Below are positions 1-10,800 of a stretch of 64,000 bases of DNA, piece by piece. The notes beneath the pieces were generated by a model. That model made no database searches, had not been told where the DNA came from, and saw only the letters and a list, made by a program, of their open reading frames with translations. Both the position numbers and the translations under genes were made by a program. Source of the DNA: Turbatrix aceti (Eukaryota > Nematoda > Chromadorea > Rhabditida > Panagrolaimidae); assembly GCA_963969345.1 (NCBI GenBank), contig OZ017767.1, positions 4,926,739 to 4,990,738 on the forward strand, given 5' to 3'. Numbering within the stretch: position 1 is the stretch's first letter; every line of letters begins with the position of its first letter.

Positions 1-704
1 AATTTATGGCTGCGCTCTGCGTGGCGCACACATCAGAGGTGGAATTTGGCTGACTGGTAGCAAGTTGTCGAGAAGTTGGGGTTAAAAGTCAAAATTGGAG
101 ATGATCAAACGGTATCCATGCGTGCATTGCTGGATTTGGCACGGCACCCGGGGGAGATGATCCGGGTCAATCACGAAAAACGTGGTCGTTGATTCGTTGG
201 TTTTCTGTCAGGAGTGATTGATGCTGGCGCCCCGAAGCGCGATGACGTGCATGAACCGACTAATTAGGCGTTTTTGATGTAAACATGGTGGCGAGATGGA
301 TGAAGGCTCTTTTTGATCGCTCGCAGTCCCCGCCACCGATCAATGTCTCTCCCCCAGGTTGAACGATTTGAACGACAAGTGTTTATTCGTATGATGACAA
401 GAATAGAGGCACGACGAGACCAATGGCTTATACTTTCTGTACACAAAGGGCACCGCGAATGATATCGCGATGAGGCGTATGGGCTAAGGTGGGATATACT
501 TACAATTACGGGCACACAACACAGTATACAACAAACAAGGAGGAAGGATGGTAGCAAGGAGGAACAAAAATCCATGCCACCCGGACCCGTATGAGATTAG
601 AGAGAAGATTTTTTGGAGAATTTTTTGTGATTTCGGGGAAGTTGCGTGCGTAGGCTAGTGGAATGTACAGGGCGCGGGGAAGGCGAGGGAGGCCGGGAAG
701 GCGC
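1..704. other. No gene recognised
   Basis: The open frames here are short and overlap on both strands. None shows a recognisable domain or a splice pattern. This is the 3' flank of the minus-strand secreted-protein gene and may hold its 3'UTR. Confidence 0.5.
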
Positions 705-1517
705 TTAGCTAAGGCTGAAGCCCTCCTGGAAGCCGCGGGAGTTCTTCATCTCCGCAATGAAGTCGTCAGCACAGTCACAGCAGATGGTGCAGACCATGCC
801 GACGGGGTAGCCCTTGTCGTTGGTGCACGAGTTGAGGGGCACGAATGCCTGGTGGCAGGCCTTGTTGGCTTTTCCGGACTTGGCGTTGACGAAGAGAGCG
901 TCGCCGTCGTTGGCGATCGGGCCGTCGCATCCGATCATGCGGCACGAAGCGGGCTTTACTTTCTCGAGCTTGGCACCCTCGAGGAAGTACGCGGCAGGGT
1001 TGGTGATGGCAGCGATGTTGAGCTTCGGCCTGTCCTCATCGGCGATTGTGACAACGGGGGCTTCGGCGTTCTTGATGAAGCTACCGGTGAACTTGGGCAC
1101 TTCGCTGTTGATGGGAGGGGTGAACTGTTCCATCGAGGGGGCGCTCTGGACGAAGGCCTCAGCGTTTCCGAAAGTAGGCATCATCTCGACATTGACGTCG
1201 TCGGGGATGACGCGGGCATGGAAGTTGTTGCCAGGAGCATTAACGACGGCTTCGCGAGCAGGGTTGCGCTCAACGGCTTCGTCGTTCTTGGATTCGGGGG
1301 CTTGGACAAGCAGATAGCCTCCATCTACAAAAAAAAGGGGGTAAAATCCTGTCAAGCAAGTTTGGTTTGACTCACCAGATCCGTCGGGCAGGGGGTAGAA
1401 GACGTCGTAGACCGGCTTGACGGCAGGAGCTGCCGCAAAGAACGATGGGCTCAATGCCGGAGCGGCAGAGACAAGGGCAAGGTTAAAGGCGAGAGCGAAT
1501 ATGACGAAGGCAGCCAT
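705..1517 (-). CDS. Secreted cysteine-rich protein, unknown function
   Basis: Two coding exons on the minus strand: 1376-1517 and 705-1324, joined across a 51-bp intron (GTGAGT donor, TTTGTAG acceptor) with phase kept. The product is about 253 residues. It begins with a hydrophobic signal peptide (roughly residues 1-18, ending near SAAPA). The middle part is acidic and low in Cys. The C-terminal 80 residues hold about nine Cys, including a tight VCTICCDC cluster, which suggests a disulfide-bonded secreted domain. I could not assign a named family; the C-terminal pattern reminds me of secreted nematode proteins of unknown function, but that is an impression and not a match. The start is the first ATG before the signal peptide. 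Confidence 0.8.
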   Translation of the reverse strand: MAAFVIFALAFNLALVSAAPALSPSFFAAAPAVKPVYDVFYPLPDGSGESNQTCLTGFYPLFFVDGGYLLVQAPESKNDEAVERNPAREAVVNAPGNNFHARVIPDDVNVEMMPTFGNAEAFVQSAPSMEQFTPPINSEVPKFTGSFIKNAEAPVVTIADEDRPKLNIAAITNPAAYFLEGAKLEKVKPASCRMIGCDGPIANDGDALFVNAKSGKANKACHQAFVPLNSCTNDKGYPVGMVCTICCDCADDFIAEMKNSRGFQEGFSLS

Positions 1518-2200
1518 CGGGAGGATTCAGTGGCTTGCGAGATAACGAACGTGTAAATGGAGTGAGACTGAAAAAAAACTACAGTATAAATCAATTGTTC
1601 TGCCAACTGTCTATCGATTGATTCACACGACAGGGTACAAGAAGGTAGGTAGTCTTCGCACCTTAACCTCAACGACACAAATGCATTCTGACCCCTTATG
1701 GAGCGTAAAAATCAGGACTGGAATGCGTCACGCCAAAAATACCTGAGAGAGAGAGAGGTGTACTGAACCCGAGAAAATGCCAAGGATGATTTGGAACGCT
1801 TCTTGAAAATGCTGCTCATTTTATACCAGGGGACCTACGGTTTCTCGCGGTTTCTCGTCTAAGCACCGCCCTTCTCCAACACGACGCAACGCAGAGACAG
1901 AGGTGGTCGTTTGGGGAAGGCAGGTTGTTGTTGATTTATTTGGTCACCCCCACCACACCCACCGAGGGGAGAGGCTCCAGCGTACTTTGGCACCCATGGA
2001 GACCAGAAGAAAGATCTCTCCCGCATCTGAATTTGTCAAAACAAGCAAACAAGCCGGATCGAGAAGCAGCGCAATCAATGAATGCCTTGATCATATGACT
2101 ATGTGGATCTTCCCGTGTGACCGTTCACAAAATCAAGTGACTTTTAATTGATCGTAAAACCTGCGCTAGCTGATTCGAACAAGGAAACCCGCCGGCTGAG
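1518..2200. other. Intergenic, upstream of the secreted-protein gene
   Basis: No supported coding exon. This is the presumed promoter side of the minus-strand secreted-protein gene. A TATAAAA-like string on the minus strand near 1820 is about 300 bases from the start codon, which is too far to call a TATA box without a mapped transcript start. Confidence 0.4.
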
Positions 2201-2529
2201 GATATAGGACGCGGACTATAAAAATTTTTTCTACCAGCCTTTTTTTTTGTCATTTTTTGAAACCTCAATAGTGACGCCACAGTTTTCGAATTTTTGCGTT
2301 TTTTTAACAAAAAAGCGTATTGAAGTTGGCCGATACGCTTTTTTTGTGTTTTTCTGCATTTTTTGAATACACACACTGAAAAATCCAGCGCAGAAGCGAT
2401 TTTTCCGAAATCTGCTAAAATTGCTTAAAACATGCGGATTTCAAGGCACGATACGCTTTTTATTCAATTCACCGTGTTTTTTACTCTTTCACAATAGTTC
2501 AGAACGATAATTACAAATTTTTGGTCGTA

Positions 2530-2767
2530 TGTTGCATTCTGAGACAGGCCGTAGTGCAACCAGCATCTTGTTGTATTCTGAGACAGGCCGTAGTGCAACC
2601 AGCCTCTTGTTGTATTCTGAGACAGGCCGTAGTGCAACAGGCCTTGTTGCATTCCGAGACAGGCCGTAGTGCAACAAGGGAGGGAAAGACGCTATCTCGC
2701 TTGTTGCATTCTGAGACAGGCCGTAGTGCAACAGGTCTTGTTGCATTCTGAGACAGGCCGTAGTGCA
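2530..2767. repeat. Tandem 33-bp repeats, left arm of foldback element
   Basis: Six copies of a unit whose core is GAGACAGGCCGTAGTGCAAC. Most are spaced about 37 bp apart, and one gap is widened by a 20-bp insert. Each unit starts with TTGTTGCA and ends with TGCAACAA or close variants, so every unit is itself a small inverted repeat. The short frames across it are artefacts of the repeat. Confidence 0.85.
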
Positions 2768-2851
2768 ACACGAATGACAGCAGCGGGGATCGAACCCAAG
2801 GCTGCGGCGGCGCACAAAAAAGTGAACGCGCTCTACGCGCTGAGCCACAAA
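2768..2851 (-). repeat. tRNA-derived segment (SINE-like), left arm
   Basis: On the minus strand it has a good A box (TGGCTCAGCGCGTAGAGC) and B box (GGTTCGATCCC) at tRNA-like spacing. The acceptor-stem halves do not pair and the T stem is imperfect, so it is read as a tRNA pseudogene or SINE head and not a working tRNA. Confidence 0.7.
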
Positions 2852-2941
2852 TACATTCGAAAACCCTAACTGAAACACTCAAGAGCGAAGGGTTCTTCCC
2901 TATTCTGAATATGAGTTTTTTAGTTTAATTTTTTAACCGTC

Positions 2942-3020
2942 TTTGTGGCTCAGCGCGTAGAGCGTTCCCTTTTTGTGCGCCGCTGCAGCCTTGGGTTCGA
3001 TCCCCGCTGCTGTCATTCGT
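2942..3020 (+). repeat. tRNA-derived segment (SINE-like), right arm
   Basis: Inverted partner of the left-arm segment, with the same A box and B box on the plus strand. The region between the boxes is shorter than in the left copy. Acceptor ends are again unpaired, so a functional tRNA is unlikely. The internal RNA polymerase III promoter could still be active. Confidence 0.7.
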
Positions 3021-3220
3021 GTTGCACTACGGCCTGTCTCAGAATGCAACAAGCGAGATAGCGTCTTTCCCTCCCTTGTTGCACTACGGCCTGTCTCGGA
3101 ATGCAACAAGGCCTGTTGCACTACGGCCTGTCTCAGAATACAACAAGACCTGTTGCACTACGGCCTGTCTCAGAATACAACAAGTCGTGTTGCACTACGG
3201 CCTGTCTCAGGATGCAACAA
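3021..3220. repeat. Tandem 33-bp repeats, right arm of foldback element
   Basis: Five copies of the same unit in the opposite orientation to the left arm. The arm has one copy fewer than the left and shares the 20-bp insert, showing that the arms arose by inverted duplication followed by copy gain or loss. Confidence 0.85.
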
Positions 3221-3539
3221 TATAATAAAATCGGCAAAATTGACAAGCTTACTTCAATTTTCAAATCACTTTCCAACTTTTCCGGAAAACACGACATTTT
3301 ACTTCTGGAAAATCATGTCGTCAAAAAAAAAGTATGATTTCGTTACATTTACATCTGTGATGACGACACGGATGTAATTTTGTCAAAATTAGGCAAAACT
3401 GAAAATGACTCTTCATTTTTCAGGTCGCAAAACAAAATATGCGTTTTTGAAGGAAACAGCTTCTTCATGAAGTAATCTTTATAAAAACGATGAAAAAAAA
3501 AGCTAGTAGAAAAAATTTTTATAGTCCGCGTCCTATATC

Positions 3540-6500
3540 TAGACCAAATATAGTCATCGTAAACCTAATTTGTTCATGATCTGGACCAAAATCATGATGG
3601 GAGCGTGTTTTCGTTTTTACTTTGCTTCAGACGTTGTCAAGGTTCCCTGCGCATGTTTTTGAGGCAACTGGGCCTCCGAGGACCCTGACGCCTCGGGCGA
3701 GGCAACGAGGGAGGGTTGATTTACGAGGCCAGCCAGGAGGCCGGTAGACCCTCTGGAGGTGAAGATTTATCTCTCTTGACGGTAATTGACTACGATCGCT
3801 GACATTGAGTGAGTTCCAATTGCCTGGCATGCGCAGTGCTTTTGTCTGTCATACGAATGCCTCTGGGAATGAATTACGATCGCCCGAGCGAAACAGTTGT
3901 GTCTATTATGTCAGCCTGTATCCATAGGTTAATTTGTGTGCTCCTGAGTAATAGACAGAGAGAGACAAAAATGGATAGGTAGGCAAAAACAAAACGCGTG
4001 ATGATCACTTTCCGAACTATGCTTAGCCCAACTATTTTTAGACGTGCTATTTGTGTCGAGCATGTGACGGGTACGCCTAGCACTGATTTATCCTTCTTTT
4101 TGTTTGCTGTTCACGTTTTTAAACCAAGAAGTGGACGACTGAGACGACCGATGACGATCGACTGGCTAGCATGACGCCGACGCCGGCGATGGTGACTCGC
4201 GGATATCTGGTGATGTCGTGATATCCCGGCGTCACACGTGTCATTGCGAAAACATCTTCGGGGAGACAAACGACGACGGTCTTTGCTCTTTTTATCACCG
4301 TAGTCAACGGAGTTTGTTGTCTTTGGGACCCGAATGTTGCCACTCTGTCCGACTGAATCACTTTTCTACCTGCGTCTGTCGATCAAGGTGTTAACCCTGG
4401 CGCCGGTGACATCGGGAAGCGCACTAGTGGCGCCTTGTTGTATTGTAAGCGAAGGATACGTGTCTTTTAGGTGTGGTGACATGTCAAACTGGTCAATTTT
4501 TTTGTTCGTGATTCGATTGGAATTCTGAGCGTGCGCGTGACAAACGACTTGTTATTCAAGCTCTCGAAATACTAACGACGTTGGTTTTTTTCCCAACGGT
4601 GAGTTAATCGCTACTGTGCGAGCGACTGTCCGTCGTCGGCTGGGACAGAAGACAGAATCGAGGCATCTGAAGGCCCCAGAAGTGTCTGTCTGCGTGCCGA
4701 AGCACGGACAACGTGATGTCTAGCGTCTAGCATGATCGCAGGTGTACATGCGCTTGAGTGGACACGGTAGTTAGGGAATTTGATTTAAAAGGCGAGAACA
4801 GAGTCTGTTTCATAGAGAACCGATGATCGGCGATCGACCGCCGGCTAGCTGGCGCCTTTTGATGGATGGACGCAGAGCACTGACTCGATTGCCGTCAACA
4901 AAACACCTTCGCCTAAATTTGGAAAGAAGGTCCACCCGAACGGGTTCTGTTTTTGTCGTTATCAAATAGTAATTGTGTGAATGTGTGATGCCCTCTCTTT
5001 TTTTTGTCAGCGACAACAACCAAATTCAATGAATGGGAGTCACTTTCATGACTGTGCTCTAACGTTGACCAAAACAGTTTAATTAGTAAACTGTTGCGTA
5101 TCACATGAACCACCAAGGATAAAGACGAATTATCCGAATTACTCCTTGATCACGTTTTTTTTTATTCTTCTGTTGTTGTTGGCGAGCTTGAAAAACAAAT
5201 TAGCGTACCCGTACCTGTTTGTCAGGTAAGATGAACGGGAGGGGTAAGACGCTACGTGTACGTACAGTCTGGCCACATTGTTTTTCACCGTGCGCAACTG
5301 TTTTTACCCCAAAAAAATTAGGCAACTAGTTTTACCCGCATATTTTGGAAGTATTTTGGTTGTGAACTTGGTGGTAGCGACGACGGTATCGTGTGCGCTT
5401 AACAATGATTCTTTGTTCCCGGAAGGGAAATGAAATGCGGACTCTGGGTACTCGGCGTCGCCTGGCTATCATCGCGCACAGGGCGTCGTCGTCTTACGAT
5501 CATCTATCCATCCATCGCATTCATCTTCTCAATGAACGCTACCGATATAAACAAGTTCGGGCGTACGTGTGTGAAATGCTTTGGACGTGACGAACTTTCA
5601 TCCCTGCTCCTGCCAAGTGGAAAAGACATGCTTTTGTTATGCCGAGAATGATGATGATTGTGTTCGCGCAGGAGCGAGATGCACTGAATTCTAGTTTGAA
5701 TCCAGTACAAAGGCCAACTCTGCCTTGTTTTTTTACCCAACGATCGAGAAAATTGCTGAAAAACAATTTGGGTAGGGAAACAGAACGAACGTGAAGTCAT
5801 CGGCGTATACGGTAGTTTCTAGAACCTCACAGAATACATACATTCATGTGTCGGCGGAATGCAAAGGAAAGGGAAGCAAGAAAGGACGTAAAAAGCATCT
5901 GCTAATTGTTGCACCAAACAGCATATTTCCAGAGGTTTACTACGGGCGTGTCGGAGAAATACCCGCATTTTTTGCATGTCTTACATCCTTTAACGGCGGT
6001 GTAAAACTCATTTTTGACATGTTTATTACTGATGCCGCGCGGAATGTCCGAAGCAGAGTACAAAGGTTTTATGGAGCCGAAATCAGACTTTATGACGCCG
6101 ATGCAACCTCTGCAACAAGCCATGAATTTTTGAGCAAGCCATAAAAACATCTATACACCTTGGTTACTGTTTTTTTGGGTACCGACGTCAGTGCGCTCGG
6201 GGGTATTTTTAGATTTTTAGGCTGTCTGTTGACGACGGGTCGTCGGTCGTTTGCTCTCGTTGTACGAGTCCTTTTTTGTTGTTTTTGACTTGTGCGCATT
6301 CCTTTTGTTTCAAGGCGAGTTCGGTGGCAGAAATTGACGGTAGTGGAATGTTTGTCAAAAAGTGCATCGTTTTTTGGTTTCCATTTTTTGGGGGGCTTGA
6401 TAAATGAATGAATGGATGGATCGGTTGTTGTCGGACTCGGGTAAATGAATGAATGAATTAATGAAAGGCAAAAACATGTGCATATTTGACTGTGAATCTG

Positions 6501-7889
6501 CGGCGCCTGGAATGCATCTTGCATCTCGATTGTCAGTCATGTCATGCGCTACAGAATGCACAGATGTTTTTTGTGAATGATTGAAGACAGCACTCGTTGG
6601 GCGTTGTGGAAGGTGTGTGGCCGACGACCGATCGTGCAATTCTTTTGATGCGAGCTTGCGCCACATTCTTCCTTCGCCACGTAGCACCAGGAAATTCGAA
6701 ATTCGTGCAAAATTGCAGAGGCGCCGTGAAGTCAGGCGCCACCGCAAGTACAACTATCGCCGCCCTGAGCGAATCACAGAACTCACACGCTCGACTGGAC
6801 ATTGATTTGCTTTTCTCCTGCTTCTTTTTTTGTCGTTTACGTGAACGTACGAGCTTGTTTTTATCGCCTCACCACTCTGCACTTTGGGGAAGTTACGATC
6901 GACTTGAGGCTTGCAGAAAGGGTACTGTAGGTTGTGTTTTAGTTGCAATTTGGGAGGACAGAAGAATCCAAAGAGGACAGAGTCGATGCGCGGCACTCTC
7001 ATCATTGTCGCTGATCACCGCCACAAATCAGAGATCATAGTCGACTGCTCGCGCGGTCTCAGGTCATCTCACGTTTATTGTCCGTGATAGATGAGAGAGA
7101 TAGAAAAAAATAATGTCCGTGTTGTTTGTCTACGCGGTGTCAATGAAACACGACGCGCTATTGTGAGCATTGTGATGACGGCAACTTTGAAACAAAAAAC
7201 GTAAACACCCTTCGATCGCTGTGATCAGTCGTCAGTCTTCTGTCTATAAACAACTACGAGGCTACGTGTTGTTCTCTGATGCCCGTAATCTTCGTGGGAG
7301 ATTCTTTGTTTGATGAGACAAGCCGCAATCGGGATCCTGCAATGTTCCCATGAACGGAGGGGTTGCGTGATATCTCCGATCTTCGTTTGAGGCGTCTTTC
7401 TTCTCGAATTCGGAATCTGACTGGTCTGCGCTTTCGCGAAATCGTGTGACAACATTCCGTGTGCGGAATTGTCAGCCGTCAGCCATTTATGACGCGCAGG
7501 GCCAATCCCGGCACAGAAGTATTCTATTCTACGTTGACCAAGACGGACTAATGAGATTAAGTCGGTTTGCGATTTTCAAAAATGCGTCAGTCCGGGGGGA
7601 TCAGGAGCAGCCGCCGTCTCTTCCACCTGAATGCACCGACGAGGGCAGAGGTCAACCGCATTTTTATCCCTTCTGGGCACGCTCGAATGCAAACAACATC
7701 AGACAAACCAAATCGATTCGAGTGGACTGACTGATTGCAGGCAGTCGAACGAAGTGCAAGGGCATCCACTACAATTTTTGGTTTTTTGGTGGTTCCAAAA
7801 AAAAGACAAAACAATCAGCGACGCTGCCCGCATTCAGTCATTCAACCGCAGGGTCGTAAATTCCCGGAGAATTGAGGTTACAAGGGAGG
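3540..7889. other. Long stretch without a supported gene
   Basis: No recognisable domain and no coherent exon chain. The longest forward frame (5791-6144) would give 117 residues with a basic patch, but it overlaps an opposite-strand frame of similar length and matches no family I know. Upstream alsin exons (DH or RCC1 regions) could lie here but I could not identify any. Confidence 0.4.
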
Positions 7890-10800
7890 ATGGAATCTGT
7901 GTGTTATGGTCTTTATTGCGAAGAAAGTCTCCGCGGCACGTTAGAAGTAGTGACAGGGCTGACAAACTCGTTTTTCCACAACACTGTATGACTTACAGGA
8001 CGGATTCCATGCACAAGGCACAATCAGAAAATGCATGCATGCATACATACCTGTCGCACACATCGCATAAATCATTTTTACTGGCTTTTTGCAGGATGAC
8101 GCAACGCCTTCGGGTTTCTGGCGACATCTCGAGCAAACCGTAGCCCGAAACGAAAAATACGCAACGCTCACGACCTCGCTGAATTCGATATTGGCAATCC
8201 GAAAACCAGGGCGCATCGTGATATGGTCTTCTGCGACGACCAAAGAACAGGTCCCGGGCGAGACCCTGACCATCCGGCTGAAAGAACCCTCTTCGACTCT
8301 TTTGACAGCGTCGGCGGTCATCACAGCGCCGTGGAATCGTCTCATGGGCAATATGCCGTTCACAACCGTCGTCGTTTGTTCGGATGCCGTCATCCTGCTG
8401 CACAAGAGCAGCCAGCTCGTCTTTGACATGCCGTTGGTCTGGGTGACTTCTGGCTCGACTTCTGCGCTCAATTCCGAGGAAGAGGACGGGAAATCCAGCG
8501 AAGTCTCCGTTCAGATTATTTCCCCAGAGTATGAATTTCACGTGGAATTCTCAGCTGTTGAAATTAAGGTGGGGGAAGGAGATTAAAAAGAAATAAAAAA
8601 AACAGAAGGTTTTTACTTTTTAGAACGACTTTCTCTGTGGCTTCGCTGCTGTTTTCCGGTACCGCCGGGAGTACTCGGACCTGGTCGTTGTCGACGAACA
8701 CCACGCTTCGACGGTTCACGGACTGCCTAGGGTGAGGTACGGCAGCTACGAGTACTCGGCGGCACACCCCGTGTACCGGAATGCGAGGTACGAGGGCTTC
8801 TGGAAGAACGGACTGCCCCACGGTCTCGGCAAGATGGTTTTTGAGGATGGCAGACAGTACAAGGGTCACTTCGCGGCTGGCCGCATTCAGGGGTGAGTGC
8901 CATGTACGACGAGGTGCATCTAAACATACGACGGAGTGTGTTTTAGCTACGGAGAAATGCGGGTGCCGGATTCCACTCCGCCGCCTACGCCCTACATGTC
9001 TTCTGTATTCTTTGTGAGCCCGCCTTCGTCGACTCTTTCCCAGGCTGTACACGTCTTTCGAGGCAAATTCCGCGATGGCAAACTTCACGGCCTTGGTTTT
9101 ATTGCCTACGCTGACGGCGAGACTTACGAAGGCTACTGCGCGAACAATTTGCCCGACGGTCATGGCGTCAACCGTCGTTTTGACTCTGCTGACGGTCATT
9201 GTGTTTACGTCGGCGCATGGAGAGGCGGCAAACGCAATGGCTATGGCGTGCTCTCGATGAACAGTAAGTAGACAAATGAAATGTGAAAAATACAGTTGAC
9301 GATTATTTTTCAGAAGAAAGATACCTCGGCATGTGGCGGGATGACGAAAAGCAAGGCAACGGCTGCCACATCACCATCGACGGCGTCTTTCACGAAGGCG
9401 TCTTTGACAAAAACAGACTGACGGTCTGTTTTTTTTTCTGGCAAAAAAACGATTTCAAAGTTTATTTTCAGACAGGGCGCATGGTATGCCAGATGCCACT
9501 GGAGGGCACGGCTTCAGCGATGTCCCCCACAATGTACGACCGAATCTACACAGGTGGATTCGACGACATAGGCCGCGCAGCGGATGCCGGCGTCCTCTAC
9601 CTCACTCCCAGCGACCGCATTGAAGGTTCATTCACCGGCAATATCGTCAACGGAAACTTCAAAATCAACGATGGCACGTACACTCGAATCCAAGCAGCGA
9701 CCAACGACAGCCGAGAGTTCATCGGACGCATTGTGGAGTAAGTCACGGTGCTTTCACTCGCGACACGGCCTCATTCATTTTGACTTCCCAGTCGTAGGGG
9801 TCGTCGAGGTTGATGCGATTTGCTTGCGCGCCGATGGTGAGAAGCTCGTAGATGAAGTTGTAGTCGACGCGGTCCTGGTACTCCAATTTGTCAATGTAGG
9901 CGAGAATCTTGAGTAACTCGAAGCGGATGGTTGACAAGTCCGTCAGAAAGGTTTTTTGCACTGCGTCTGTCCTCAGTTCTTCCTTGAGTTTTAAGACTTG
10001 GTTTCTATCCTTCAAAGAAGTTATTTTTATCGTTCGGACAAAAAACACTTACTGTACAACGTTTCCAGGGCAGTCCGGTGGGCGATGTTATGTCTATGAA
10101 GAGGTAAAACCAGCTTTCGCAATCGTCCTTGGGCCCCATCTCTTTGTTGTGGTGGCACGCGAGCGCGGCAAAGCGCACCGTGCCTTTGAAGCCCACTGCC
10201 GGCCTGGGTGTTTTGAGCTCATTTTTGTCATTTGTGATGCGTCGCGCGATGCCAAAATCGAGCAGAAAGATTACCCTGCGCTGCGTCTGGAGTCCGCATG
10301 CGTAGTTGGCCGGTTTGAGGTCTCTGTGAATGTATCCGCACAAGTGCATCGCCGCCACCGCCTCCAAGCACTGGATCCCGGTGCCTATTCCGGTACCGAG
10401 CGAAAAGACGCGGTTGGGATTTTCTCGTTTCAGATCGTCCAGTGACTTGCCTACCAGTGTCATCACCTGCAATTTTACCTTTTTTCAATTGCCAAACAAG
10501 GGCTCCAAACTGACGATATAAAAATATGTATCGCTCTTGCCGCGATCTACGATGCTGGTAAAGTGCTTTGAGTGTTCTGGCTTGCCATTTATGTCTTTGA
10601 GGATGGCGACCTCCATTTTGAGCTTGGAATGCTTGCGTCTTTCTATCTTTTTTTCGACTTTCATTGCATACGTCGCCGATTTGTCGCTTTGATCGTAGAC
10701 CCGGTAGACGGCTCCGAACCCACCCTGCCCCAGGAGCCGCGAGACAAACCAGTTGTGCTTCTTGTTGGATATTACAACCCCCGGTTTGATGCCGAGATCG

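Larger units (their letters stand above)
2201..3539. mobile_element. Foldback-type non-autonomous transposable element
   Basis: The outer ends are 40-bp terminal inverted repeats at 2201-2240 and 3500-3539, with two mismatches; the ends read GATATAGGACGCGGACTATA inward. Inside are two long inverted arms, 2530-2851 and 2942-3220, around a spacer of about 90 bp. Each arm carries tandem 33-bp units plus a tRNA-like segment. No transposase frame is present, so mobility would need an enzyme from elsewhere. TATA at each end could be a TA target duplication of the Tc1/mariner kind, or simply part of the repeat. Direct flanks beyond the TIRs do not give a clear longer duplication. Confidence 0.85.

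Noticed and set aside
663..1370. 235-codon forward frame opposite the secreted-protein gene
   Set aside because: It is the antisense shadow of a gene with a signal peptide, a phase-correct intron and a Cys-rich domain.
2939..3020. Functional tRNA gene
   Set aside because: A and B boxes are good but the acceptor stem does not pair and the T stem has a mismatch; it is duplicated in inverted form within a mobile element.
2530..3220. CRISPR-like array of 33-bp repeats
   Set aside because: Spacing between repeats is only about 4-5 bp, there are no unique spacers, and the host is a eukaryote; the units belong to a foldback element.
2511..3377. Overlapping repeat-coded proteins (HYGLSQNATR-type frames on both strands)
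   Set aside because: They arise in several frames from the same tandem DNA repeat, with no start context or domain.
5791..6144. 117-residue protein
   Set aside because: No domain, no splice context and an opposite-strand frame of equal quality; kept as uncertain intergenic sequence.
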